Below are positions 44,290 to 52,453 of a stretch of DNA of 64,000 bases, piece by piece (the first letter of the stretch is position 1; each line of letters begins with the position of its first letter). Location of the stretch: contig JAQWSN010000012.1 of the NCBI GenBank assembly GCA_029243165.1, positions 62,001 to 126,000 of the forward strand. Direction: 5' to 3'. The notes below the pieces were generated by a model that was not told where the DNA came from, searched no databases, and saw only the letters and a program-made list of their open reading frames with translations. Source of the stretch: Flavobacteriaceae bacterium. Lineage in GTDB: Bacteria > Bacteroidota > Bacteroidia > Flavobacteriales > Flavobacteriaceae. A program made the translations under genes and the position numbers.

Positions 44290-44896
44290 CAAAATGTTGG
44301 TTCATGTGTGTTAATAAGTCCAGATGGACTACTAGATCTTTGTAAAAGTCAATATCCGATTTTTCTTCTAAAAGGGCGACACGTTTGGTTTGTAAATCTT
44401 TAAGGGTGTCTGAGAAAACTTCAGGACCGCTCCATTCTTTGTTTTTAAACAGTTCGGGTTGAAAGGTTTTCATTCCCAAGAGGTAATAACCGCCGTCTTT
44501 GGAGGGGCCTAAAACAACTTCGGTTCCGTCTAGAGCACTAAGTGCTCCTTGTAGGATTCCTGGGTTGAGGGTCCACAAATCGGTTCCAATCCCAATAATT
44601 TTAGGATATCCTTGGGCAAAACCCCATTCGAATGCGGCAGCCATTCGTTCGCCAAGATGTTTTCCTTTTTGTGGTTTTTTTGTAAAATCGTTAAAACAAT
44701 TTCCAAAATCAGAGGGAGTGTCACCCGCATAAAATACAACCACTTTTGAAAAAGATTTTTTCAAAACTTGGTCTGTTTTGACCAGTAATTGTTGGTAAAC
44801 CCACAGTGCCTTTTGGTCGCCGAGTGTTTCCGCTAAACGAGTTTTTACCTTACCCAATACGGGTGTTTTTGCAAATACAAGAATGAGACTGTTCAA
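44273..44896 (-). CDS. TIGR04282/DUF2064 arsenosugar biosynthesis glycosyltransferase
   Basis: A 207-aa protein of the DUF2064 glycosyltransferase-A-like family. It begins LILVFAKTPVLGKVKTRLAE, then GERMAAAFEWGF, IIGIGTDLWTLNPGIL and VVLGPSKDGGYYLLGMK. TIGR04282 members are typically encoded with TIGR04283 and arsS. It heads the minus-strand operon DUF2064-PNP-DUF547-TIGR04283. The DLW in place of the more usual DxP after GTD is a visible local variation. Confidence 0.88.
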   Translation of the reverse strand: MNSLILVFAKTPVLGKVKTRLAETLGDQKALWVYQQLLVKTDQVLKKSFSKVVVFYAGDTPSDFGNCFNDFTKKPQKGKHLGERMAAAFEWGFAQGYPKIIGIGTDLWTLNPGILQGALSALDGTEVVLGPSKDGGYYLLGMKTFQPELFKNKEWSGPEVFSDTLKDLQTKRVALLEEKSDIDFYKDLVVHLDLLTHMNQHFDEREN

Positions 44897-44963
44897 AATT
44901 TAATAATGAAGGCTAAAGTTACTAAGAACGAATGAATAGGGCATGGTTTGGGGGGCAAAGATG

Positions 44964-45632
44964 CTAACCATTAAAATCATTTAGAGGTTCCAGGCGCATG
45001 GCAAAAGGAACGAGATTGTGGTCAAACTCGTACACCTGAAAACGACCCTGTTCGTAGTTACTCAGGGGTCTTTCAGATCGGTTGGTGTCTAGCAGTAGGT
45101 CTATTTTTTTTCGAAACGAACGATCTGTTTTAAAATAAATGTTGCCGTAGTAGAGTTCTGTAATTAGATGTACGGGACGGTAACGTTTAAAAATTTTTTT
45201 TTCTGCCTCGGGACTTAATTTTTCAAGGTTTTGATGAAGGATCACACGCCATTTATTGGATAAAATACGGGCTTGAATGGTGTGAAAAGAAAATTTGATT
45301 TGGGACTTAAGCGTTGCATCGGATTGTAAAAGTTTTACAATGGGGTGGTTAAATGAAAGCCCGAAACGGCGGTCTGCTTCTACTTGAAGATTCCCCAATT
45401 GGGCAGCTTGGAGTTCTTCTGATTCAAAAACAGAGATGGCCTTCCTCCATTGACGTTCGCTGACGATGCCTTCCATCAAAAAAACATTGTAAATGTGGTT
45501 GGGCATTCCTCTTCGACTCATCAGGGGGCGTTTTTTAGCCCGACGCCAAACCAAGTCGCCCAGTGAAATGTCTGAGTGGGAAGCCGGAATCAAGTCCAGA
45601 TCGTAATGCCGTTTGAAATGATGGATGTACAT
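44964..45632 (-). CDS. Unknown 222-aa protein
   Basis: I do not recognise a family with confidence. There is no signal peptide or membrane helix. It is rich in basic residues, with alternating strand-like segments: YDLDLIPASHSDISLGDLVW near the start, QIKFSFHTIQARILSN (~111-126) and RPVHLITELYYGNIYFK (~151-167). The order of these, a 'LIP ... I.L.DL' opening and a late 'hhTEh....h.h' strand, reminds me weakly of gasdermin N-terminal domains; this is pattern memory, not alignment. It sits alone within decayed material between two halves of the arsenosugar region. Confidence 0.6.
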   Translation of the reverse strand: MYIHHFKRHYDLDLIPASHSDISLGDLVWRRAKKRPLMSRRGMPNHIYNVFLMEGIVSERQWRKAISVFESEELQAAQLGNLQVEADRRFGLSFNHPIVKLLQSDATLKSQIKFSFHTIQARILSNKWRVILHQNLEKLSPEAEKKIFKRYRPVHLITELYYGNIYFKTDRSFRKKIDLLLDTNRSERPLSNYEQGRFQVYEFDHNLVPFAMRLEPLNDFNG

Positions 45633-45938
45633 ACCGATGCTGTTTAGGAGTCCTCGGTCCTACAAACTCCGTTTTGGAGTCTGCTCAGACCCGTTGAACA
45701 TAGGGATTGAGGGCTTTAAATGAACAAAGAAGTTAGGATAAAAAAATTATTTTTCTATCCCTCAGGGTATGAACGGTAGGTTTGACGGAACAAACGGTTT
45801 TTTACCCTACTTTTTTTGAATAAATACCACTACACGAATTGTGTTTGTAACCCATGCCTTAGCTTACTATGGCTACAATAACTACCAGTACGTATTACAA
45901 ATGCGCACCAGTAGATGACTTCCAATTATCTTTTCAAC
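45633..45938. other. Gap of ~306 bases without a convincing gene
   Basis: Only short frames are present (for example a 27-codon plus-strand frame from 45869 that I do not support). Near 45664-45690 there are compact inverted repeats, listed separately. No tRNA shape and no transposon end was recognised. Its position downstream of a truncated surface-protein gene suggests remnant sequence. Confidence 0.5.
45664..45692 (-). repeat. Tandem small hairpins ahead of the unknown 222-aa gene
   Basis: On the minus strand AGACTCC, loop AAAAC, GGAGTTT (45682-45664) forms a seven-pair stem with one G-U. Just before it GTCTG-AG-CAGAC is a second five-base inverted repeat sharing the AGAC bases, so the two are alternatives. 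No T-run follows, so a Rho-independent terminator is not supported; a structured leader of the 45632 gene is possible. Confidence 0.35.
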
Positions 45939-47009
45939 TTATGGATGACTAAACACTTTAACTGTTCCATTACCAACTACTAAATTAGTATAAACAATTG
46001 TAATAGTTCCTGCGCTAGAGTTAATATTACCCGTAGCAGTATTGCTGCCCGAACCAGGAACATTACTAATAACAAAAGAATTGATTCCTGATCCAGTTAC
46101 TGTACAGTTAATATTGTATATTGTAGAAATACCATTAACATTATCGCGTACTATTTTAAACGCAAATGCAACTCCAGTGTTAACTCGTCCAAGAAAAGTA
46201 ATTTCATCTATGCGACCAAAACTTAAACCAGAATAACTATTGCTTCCCACAGCATAAGTAGTACCTATGATAATAGAATTCAAAAAGCGTTTTCCAAGTA
46301 CACCATTTGCATCTGTAGTAACCAACAGGTTTTGAGTACCTATAGATAAGGATCTAACTCGTGCGCCACCATTTACATCCAGTTTTTGGCCGGAGCTTGC
46401 GATGCCGATTCCTACGTTGCCGTCATGAGCCACAAAGATACCTTCATTGCCTCCATCACCACTAAGCCAGTTACCAGTTAACTCAATGTTTTGTGTGGCG
46501 GTATGGTTTCCGAGGTTGTCTCCTCCCAGCCCAGTTGGAGCCACGGTTTTCAGTACTCCCGTTGCATCGGCCACTACAATCAGATCAGAACCGGTACCTG
46601 TAGGTAACGTTCGAATCCGTGCCTGACCATCGACATCCAGTTTTTGGGAGGGCTGTGTTACACCAATCCCTACTCTTTGATCATCATAGTCTAACGCTAA
46701 AACCGGTTCCCAAGTACCTCCTCTACGGAACAGTAGGTTTTGTCTCACATCAAATTTATTGATTATGTTCCAATATTTCTGAGTACCAGCATTAGTGGAG
46801 TATATGTTAAAATTTCCGTGTGAATTTCCTGTAGCCGGATTGGATATTGTAAAGTGTTGTTTGACTTGTGCACCACCATTGACATCCAGTTTTTGAGTGG
46901 GTGATGTAGTGCCAATTCCTACGTTACCATTACCTAATAGAGTCATAATATTGTCATTACTATGAATACTAAAACTCCATCGACTAATATTTAAGTTACT
47001 ATGAGGATA
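45939..47009 (-). pseudogene. Fibre/surface-like protein with VGIG repeats, 5' end lost
   Basis: From the internal ATG at 46946 there are 335 residues with three copies of a motif, NVGIGTTSPTQKLDVNG, RVGIGVTQPSQKLDVDG and NVGIGIASSGQKLDVNG (residues 8, 91 and 177), common in bacterial surface and tail-fibre-like proteins. The frame stays open upstream and reads NLNISRWSFSIHSNDNIM, clearly part of the same protein, then runs into the 3' end of the response-regulator gene. So the natural start is missing. No T9SS domain is visible at the C-terminus (ends VKVFSHP). The exact junction, near 47000-47020, is uncertain. Confidence 0.75.
46375..46898 (-). repeat. Short DNA repeats within the VGIG-repeat gene
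   Basis: The plus-strand string ACATCCAGTTTTTG or a one-base variant occurs near 46375, 46637 and 46886, each encoding the QKLDV part of the protein repeat. The copies are about 250 bases apart and could promote recombination within the gene. Confidence 0.7.
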
Positions 47010-47389
47010 AAAATGATTAAAAAACCCTCGTTTTTGTGTTGCTTGTTGACTCGTTTTACAATTTCAATTAATTCGTCAATTTGAATGGGTTTTAGCAAGT
47101 AGTCCACTGCATGATAGCGAAAGGCTTTAAGAGCGTATTGGTCGAAAGCAGTTACAAATACTACTTTCACTTCTTTATGTTCAATTTCTTCAAGTAATTC
47201 AAAAGCATTGTTTTCTTCTAGAACAATATCTAAAAAGAGTAAATCTGGGCGGTGTTGATTGATCAGTGCTACGCCTTCATCTTTGGTTTGACAAGAAGCA
47301 ATCAAATCAATTTCAGGGCAATATTTTTTTAAAAAGTGGGTAAGTAAATTTAGATTATTGAGTTCATCTTCAATTATTATTGTTTTCAT
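46991..47389 (-). pseudogene. LytTR-type response regulator truncated after the receiver domain
   Basis: 132 residues: receiver domain with IIEDELNNL, phosphoacceptor Asp in RPDLLFLDIVLEE, VVFVTAFDQYALKAF and YLLKPIQIDELIEIV. After VNKQHKNEG the sequence turns into FLIIFILIVT and stops, where the DNA-binding LytTR domain should begin. The stop falls in DNA that, in another frame, encodes the neighbouring surface protein, so a deletion has fused the two genes and removed the output domain. It could still make a receiver-only protein. It follows the broken kinase by 29 bases, as partners normally do. Confidence 0.85.
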
Positions 47390-47418
47390 AGAAAATAGTT
47401 TTAGTGAATAGGGCTGTT

Positions 47419-48217
47419 TTAAAGAGGTTGTAAGATTGGAATTTCGATTTGGGCTACTGTACCTGAGTTTTTATCATTGAGTATTCTTGGTTTTAGTGTA
47501 AAACGAATGTTTTTCTTTTTCAAATAATTAAAAATATCAATACGTTCTCTTAGAATTTGTGTTGCATAAGATTTATGTACTTTCTTCTTGTTTTTTTTAA
47601 GTCTTTGGACGCTTTTAATCCGATTCCGTTGTCTTCTACTTTGATGGTTAGATAATCTGCGGATTTGCTAATCTGCAAATGAACACAGCCTTTTGACTTT
47701 AATGGACTAATTCCATGAATGATTGCATTTTCTATTAGGGGTTGAATAAGCATGGGAGGAATGGAGTATTTTTCAGCATTTTTGTTGAAATCAGGATCAA
47801 TTTCAATACTGTAATTCATTTTAGTGTCAAGGCGCATTTTTTGAAGCCCTAAATAAGATTCCAAATAATTTATTTCTTCTCTTAGTGTAATACTTTCTTT
47901 AGAGCTCATCTCCAAGGTAAACCGTAAAAGCCTGGAGAGCATTCCGATGTAGTGGTTGGATTCGCGTTCCCCTTTTAAATCATGATACTTTGCAAACTGT
48001 TCAGGTCATTAAAGATGAAATGCGGGTTCATTTGAGCTCGTAAAGAACGCGCCTCTAAACGGGCAATGTGATTTTGGTAGGCTATGTCTGCCTTCTTTTT
48101 ATTGTTTTGAAAAAAGAAGAAAAAAAGAATTACGAATAGGTTGGAGATAATTAATGGAAAATAGTCTTCCAGTAAGTTACCACTTATCAATATTAGACTT
48201 TTAAGGACAAATATCAT
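47419..48217 (-). pseudogene. LytS-type sensor histidine kinase with two frameshifts
   Basis: Three reading segments join into one His_kinase/HATPase protein of about 266 residues: a hydrophobic start, RAQMNPHFIFNDLNSLQSIM (phosphoacceptor region), LKGERESNHYIGMLSRLLRF, IPPMLIQPLIENAIIHG (N-box), VEDNGIGLKASKDLKK and SYATQILRERIDIFNYL to IPILQPL. The first break is near 47980, where one extra T would restore MILKGERES; the second lies in an A8 run near 47591-47598, where a ninth A restores KKNKKK. Both look like homopolymer losses. The N-terminal sensory part is short, so it may also be truncated. Confidence 0.88.
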
Positions 48218-48506
48218 AGTAAAGTGTTAGGTTAAATCTGGGATTTGCAACACTAATCTGCCAATGGAAATAAGCTTAAAATTTTAGTCTGAATAGGTTT
48301 TAAACTCAGTAAAATATAATAACTTTAATTTTAAACTGAAAATTTACATTAACAATTTGAATGTATGCATTTTTAATTGGAAATCCAAAAGAAGTCCATA
48401 AACAAAAACTTTAGTAGTTTAAAAGTAATTAAGTGCAAATCAAGGAGGAGCGTTTTTTCCTTTTAGACAATAAAAACAATTTATAAATCTGTAAAAAAAA
48501 ATATTT
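48218..48506. other. AT-rich gap ahead of the arsenosugar genes
   Basis: Nearly 290 bases between the broken kinase and the peroxidase-like gene. It is very AT-rich with no convincing gene, RNA or transposon end. A promoter for the arsS pair must lie here, but I find no TTG plus TAnnTTTG pair at good spacing. Confidence 0.5.
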
Positions 48507-48842
48507 ATGAGTACACCCTACTATGAAAATCAAGATTTAAAAAAATTTAAAAACATAAGCGACTGGTCGCCTGAACTTGGGAAAAAGTTTTTTGATTATT
48601 ACAACAGTGTTTTTGAAGAAGGTGCATTGACTTCTAGAGAAAAATCGCTGATTGCCTTGGCGGTTGCTCATACCGTCCAATGCCCTTATTGTATTGATGC
48701 CTACACCCAAGATGGTTTGGAGCGGGGAGTTGATAAGCAAGAAATGATGGAAGCAGTTCATGTTGCGGCTTCTATTCGAGGAGGGGCCTCCTTAGTTCAT
48801 GGAGTCCAGATGATGAATGTTTACGAGAAGCGTAGTATGTAA
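48507..48842 (+). CDS. Arsenosugar biosynthesis-associated peroxidase-like protein (AhpD/CMD fold)
   Basis: A 111-aa carboxymuconolactone decarboxylase/AhpD-type protein. The redox pair is Cys59-x2-Cys62 in HTVQCPYCIDAYTQ; the His found a few residues later in AhpD is replaced by Tyr66. EALTSREKSLIALAVA-like and MMEAVHVAASIRGGASLVHG segments fit the fold. Its stop overlaps the arsS start by one base (TAATG), so the pair is translationally coupled. The family is a regular partner of ArsS; its reaction is not established. Confidence 0.9.
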   Translation: MSTPYYENQDLKKFKNISDWSPELGKKFFDYYNSVFEEGALTSREKSLIALAVAHTVQCPYCIDAYTQDGLERGVDKQEMMEAVHVAASIRGGASLVHGVQMMNVYEKRSM

Positions 48843-49897
48843 TGGCAGTAAAATCTCTAAAAGGTCGACAACACAACCTTGCCGATAGTAAACGTCAATT
48901 GGAGTATTTGAGTAATGGTATTTTTTCTCCTGGGGGCTTGCCCACATTTGAGACTCAGGTCAAGACTTTTCAGGATACCTCTCTGCGCCCCAAAACACTC
49001 GAGATTTTGCAAATCAATTTGGGGTACATGTGCAATCAGGTTTGTGCTCATTGCCATGTAGATGCTGGACCCGATCGGAAAGAAATGATGAGTCGTAACA
49101 CTATGAAGCAGTGTTTGAAGATTTTAAAACAAACTTCAGCAACTACGCTTGATCTTACAGGAGGTGCCCCTGAAATGCATCCTGATTTTCGTTGGTTTGT
49201 TTCTGAAGCCTCAAAAATTGGTGTTTCGGATCTTATTGTAAGATCCAATCTTACAATTTTGAGAGCCAATAAGAAGTATTACGACCTTCCTGAGTTTTTT
49301 AAGGCCCATAACATACACGTAGTTTCTTCTCTGCCCTTTTACAAAAAAGAGAAGACAGATCGTCAACGTGGAGACGGGGTTTTTTCTCAATCCATTACAG
49401 CTTTGAAAGAACTCAATAAGGTAGGCTACGGAAAAGAAAACAGTGGCCTGCAGTTGGACTTGGTTTACAATCCCTCTGGAGCTTTTTTACCTGCAGATCA
49501 AAAAGCCTTGGAAGCAGATTTTAAAAAAGCTCTGAAAAAAGACTTTGACATCGACTTCAATCAATTATTTACCATAACCAACTTGCCCATCAGTCGTTTT
49601 CTAGCCTATTTGATCGCTTCGGAAAATTACGAGGACTACATGCAACGTTTGGTTGAGGCCTTTAACCCTGCAGCAGTAGCTCAGGTAATGTGTACCAACA
49701 CCTTATCGGTAAGTTGGGATGGATTTTTATACGACTGTGATTTCAATCAGATGCTCGAGTTAAAAGTCGCAAGTCCTGTACAACATCTTAATGATTTTGA
49801 CTTGGATCAATTACAAGATCGATTTATTCGGGTTTCTCAGCATTGTTATGGCTGTACTGCTGGTGCAGGCAGTAGTTGTCAAGGCAGTACTGTCTAG
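48842..49897 (+). CDS. arsS: Arsenosugar biosynthesis radical SAM protein ArsS
   Basis: A 351-aa radical SAM enzyme. The cluster motif is Cys64-x3-Cys68-x2-Cys71 (GYMCNQVCAHCHVDAG), followed by LDLTGGAPEMHP and LIVRSNLTIL. The C-terminal DUF3641 domain ends in CYGCTAGAGSSCQG, the cysteine-rich tail of the family. ArsS with the methyltransferase ArsM makes 5'-deoxy-5'-dimethylarsinoyl-adenosine, the precursor of arsenosugars. No arsM is in the window. It ends three bases before the trpA stop on the other strand. Confidence 0.95.
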   Translation: MAVKSLKGRQHNLADSKRQLEYLSNGIFSPGGLPTFETQVKTFQDTSLRPKTLEILQINLGYMCNQVCAHCHVDAGPDRKEMMSRNTMKQCLKILKQTSATTLDLTGGAPEMHPDFRWFVSEASKIGVSDLIVRSNLTILRANKKYYDLPEFFKAHNIHVVSSLPFYKKEKTDRQRGDGVFSQSITALKELNKVGYGKENSGLQLDLVYNPSGAFLPADQKALEADFKKALKKDFDIDFNQLFTITNLPISRFLAYLIASENYEDYMQRLVEAFNPAAVAQVMCTNTLSVSWDGFLYDCDFNQMLELKVASPVQHLNDFDLDQLQDRFIRVSQHCYGCTAGAGSSCQGSTV

Positions 49898-49900
49898 GGT

Positions 49901-50665
49901 CTATTTACGAATGGACTTGATAAATTCTGGGATGCGTTCTACCCCTTGGTGTTCTAGAAATTTGATAAAAGCAGAACCGATGATGGCTCCACGTGCATGG
50001 GCAGTTGCTGCCTCGTAGGTTTCCGCATTACTGATTCCAAATCCGACCACTGTAGGGGTGTTTAGTTTCATTTTTTTAATGCGTTGGAAATAATCCGTTT
50101 GTGCAGAGCCAAAGGTGTTTTTTGCTCCTGTAACACTAGCGCTACTAACCATATAAATAAAACCGTTGGAAACTTTATCAATGAAGTGGATACGCTCCTC
50201 AGAAGTTTGAGGAGTGATCAAAAACATATTGTACAAACCGTGTTGGTTAAATAGGGTTTGGTACTGCTCGTGATAAATATCAACAGGAAGATCGGGTATG
50301 ATGAGTCCATCGATTCCTACTTCTTCACAACGTTGACAAAATTTTTCAATTCCAAATTGCATCATGGGATTAAAGTATCCCATAAGAATCAAGGGAATTT
50401 GTATTTCCTGACGAATTTCCTCCAACTGGGAAAAGAGTTTTTCTGTGGTCATTCCATTGCGTAACGCCTGGGTGGAGCTTTCTTGTATGGTGGGACCATC
50501 CGCTAAGGGATCCGAAAAGGGAAGGCCGATTTCAACCATATCTACTCCCGAAGCTTGAAGCTGTTTTAAAATAGGCACGGTATCTTCCAAATTTGGATGT
50601 CCTGCTGAAAAATAGAGGGACAGTAATTTTTTACCCTCCTTAAATTTTTGATCAATTCGATTCAT
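49901..50665 (-). CDS. trpA: Tryptophan synthase alpha chain
   Basis: A 254-aa TIM-barrel subunit that cleaves indole-3-glycerol phosphate to indole. VEIGLPFSDPLADGPTIQESS (residues ~40-60) contains the catalytic Glu and Asp region, with ILMGYFNPMM, GLIIPDLPVD and VGFGISNAETY as further blocks. Length is slightly short of 268 but complete. Last gene of the trpEGDCFBA operon; its ATG overlaps the trpB stop by one base. Confidence 0.98.
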   Translation of the reverse strand: MNRIDQKFKEGKKLLSLYFSAGHPNLEDTVPILKQLQASGVDMVEIGLPFSDPLADGPTIQESSTQALRNGMTTEKLFSQLEEIRQEIQIPLILMGYFNPMMQFGIEKFCQRCEEVGIDGLIIPDLPVDIYHEQYQTLFNQHGLYNMFLITPQTSEERIHFIDKVSNGFIYMVSSASVTGAKNTFGSAQTDYFQRIKKMKLNTPTVVGFGISNAETYEAATAHARGAIIGSAFIKFLEHQGVERIPEFIKSIRK

Positions 50666-51846
50666 TACAGTTTAAAATAATCAATGTAGGTATCCAGGTC
50701 TTTATCACCACGACCGGAACAGTTAAACACAACAATTTCTTCAGGGCCAAATTTGCACACATCTAATGCGGCAAAGGCATGAGCAGTTTCGATAGCAGGA
50801 ATGATGCCTTCCATTTGCGAGAGAGTCAAGCCCCAATCCATGGCCTCTTGGTCTGGAATGGAGATGAATTTAGCTCGTTGGCTTCGAAACAAATGGGCGT
50901 GCATGGGTCCAACTCCCGGATAATCCAATCCAGCAGAAATGGAATAGGGTTCGGTAATCTGTCCGTCAGGGGTTTGCATCAAGAGCGTTTTACTTCCGTG
51001 AATGATGCCCTCTTTTCCTAGAGCAGAGGTGGCTGCACTTTCTCCAGAATCGATCCCTTTTCCAGCGGCTTCAACAGCAATGATGTTAACCCGTTTGTCA
51101 TTGAGGTAATGGTAGTACAAACCTGCAGCATTACTTCCCCCTCCAACACAGGCGATGACGTGATCAGGATAGTCGCGCCCTTCGGCTTCAGCTAACTGCC
51201 ATTTGGTTTCTTCACTGATTACAGCTTGAAATCGAGCCACCATATCGGGATAAGGATGCGGCCCTACTACAGAACCGATGATGTAATGGGTGTCTACGGG
51301 ATTATTGATCCAATCGCGGATGGCTTCATTGGTAGCGTCTTTTAAGGTTTTGCTCCCAGATTGAGCAGGACGAACTTCTGCCCCTAGCATTTTCATACGA
51401 GCCACATTAGGAGCTTGTCGTTGGATGTCTAATTCACCCATGTAAACGATGCACTCAATTCCCATCAAGGCACAGACCGTGGCGGTAGCTACACCGTGTT
51501 GTCCCGCTCCTGTTTCTGCAATGATACGTTTTTTACCTAGGCGTTGAGCCAAAAGAATTTGCCCAATGGTATTGTTTACTTTATGAGCTCCTGTATGGCA
51601 AAGATCTTCTCGTTTGAGATAAATCTTGGTTTTGTACTTTTCGGATAACCGTTTGGCAAAATACAAAGGAGTAGGTCGTCCGACATACACCTTGAGTAAT
51701 TCGTCAAATTCTTTTTTAAAATCAGGTTCCGCTGTAATACTGAGGTAATTCTGCCGTAACTCTTCTACATTCGGATAGAGCATTTCAGGGATGAAAGCAC
51801 CGCCAAAATCTCCGTAGTATCCTTTTTCATCTACATTAAAGTTCAT
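50665..51846 (-). CDS. trpB: Tryptophan synthase beta chain
   Basis: A 393-aa PLP enzyme condensing indole with serine. The PLP lysine is Lys89 in HTGAHKVNN; GRPTPLYFAKRLSE, the AETGAGQHGVATATVCALMG block and the phosphate-binding ACVGGGSNAAGLYYHY are all present. Standard TrpB1 type that pairs with TrpA next door. Its start overlaps the end of trpF by 11 bases. Confidence 0.98.
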   Translation of the reverse strand: MNFNVDEKGYYGDFGGAFIPEMLYPNVEELRQNYLSITAEPDFKKEFDELLKVYVGRPTPLYFAKRLSEKYKTKIYLKREDLCHTGAHKVNNTIGQILLAQRLGKKRIIAETGAGQHGVATATVCALMGIECIVYMGELDIQRQAPNVARMKMLGAEVRPAQSGSKTLKDATNEAIRDWINNPVDTHYIIGSVVGPHPYPDMVARFQAVISEETKWQLAEAEGRDYPDHVIACVGGGSNAAGLYYHYLNDKRVNIIAVEAAGKGIDSGESAATSALGKEGIIHGSKTLLMQTPDGQITEPYSISAGLDYPGVGPMHAHLFRSQRAKFISIPDQEAMDWGLTLSQMEGIIPAIETAHAFAALDVCKFGPEEIVVFNCSGRGDKDLDTYIDYFKL

Positions 51847-52453
51847 CTAGTTGTTTTTTAAACAGGTTTAAAAGATTTGTATTTTTAAGCCCCGGAGAGC
51901 GTTCAAATTTACTATTTACATCAATAGCAAAAAGGGGTAATGGGGTATTAATTAGTTGTTTGATTTTTTGAAGATCCTCGGGTCCAATTCCGCCGCTTAG
52001 GAAAAAAGGCTTATCTAAAGGATACTCGTTGAGTAAGGACCAGTCAAAAGCATAGCCATTACCACCCGGAAGTGCTCCTTTGGTATCGAAAAGAAAATAA
52101 TCGCAATGTTTTTGATACGCATCCAAAATAGTGAAATCAAAATGGTCTTTGATGGAAAAGGCTTTGATGACTTCTACATTGAATTTTTGGATTAGGGAAC
52201 AATAGTCAGGGGTTTCGTCTCCGTGAAGTTGTACAGCCTTGAGTTGGTGGTTTTGTATGGTGGATTGAATGTAGTCTACCGAGGCATCGACAAAGACCCC
52301 TGTTTTTTTGATAGTATCTGGAAGTTTTGGGGTAGGTTGACTTACATAACGACTGGATGGAGCCCAAAAGATAAAGCCCATGTAGTCGGGTTGTAAAGCC
52401 GTTAGCTTTTCAATATTTTCGAGTTCCCGCATACCACAGACCTTGAGTTTCAT
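51836..52453 (-). CDS. trpF: Phosphoribosylanthranilate isomerase
   Basis: A 205-aa TIM-barrel isomerase. KVCGMRELENIEKL at the N-terminus holds the catalytic Cys; YMGFIFWAPSSRYV, KTGVFVDAS, AVQLHGDETPDYC and LSGGIGPEDL follow the family order, with DVNSKFERSPGLKN at the end. It is a separate gene, not fused to trpC as in enterobacteria. Four-base overlap with trpC. Confidence 0.97.
   Translation of the reverse strand: MKLKVCGMRELENIEKLTALQPDYMGFIFWAPSSRYVSQPTPKLPDTIKKTGVFVDASVDYIQSTIQNHQLKAVQLHGDETPDYCSLIQKFNVEVIKAFSIKDHFDFTILDAYQKHCDYFLFDTKGALPGGNGYAFDWSLLNEYPLDKPFFLSGGIGPEDLQKIKQLINTPLPLFAIDVNSKFERSPGLKNTNLLNLFKKQLDEL

Noticed and set aside
45869-45952. 27-codon plus-strand frame in the gap near 45.9 kb
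   Set aside because: No recognisable motif or operon context, and it ends inside the surface-protein remnant.
44964-48217. Prophage or transposon insertion between the arsenosugar gene groups
   Set aside because: No integrase, transposase, terminal inverted repeats, target duplications or phage structural genes were found; the VGIG repeats alone do not prove a tail fibre.
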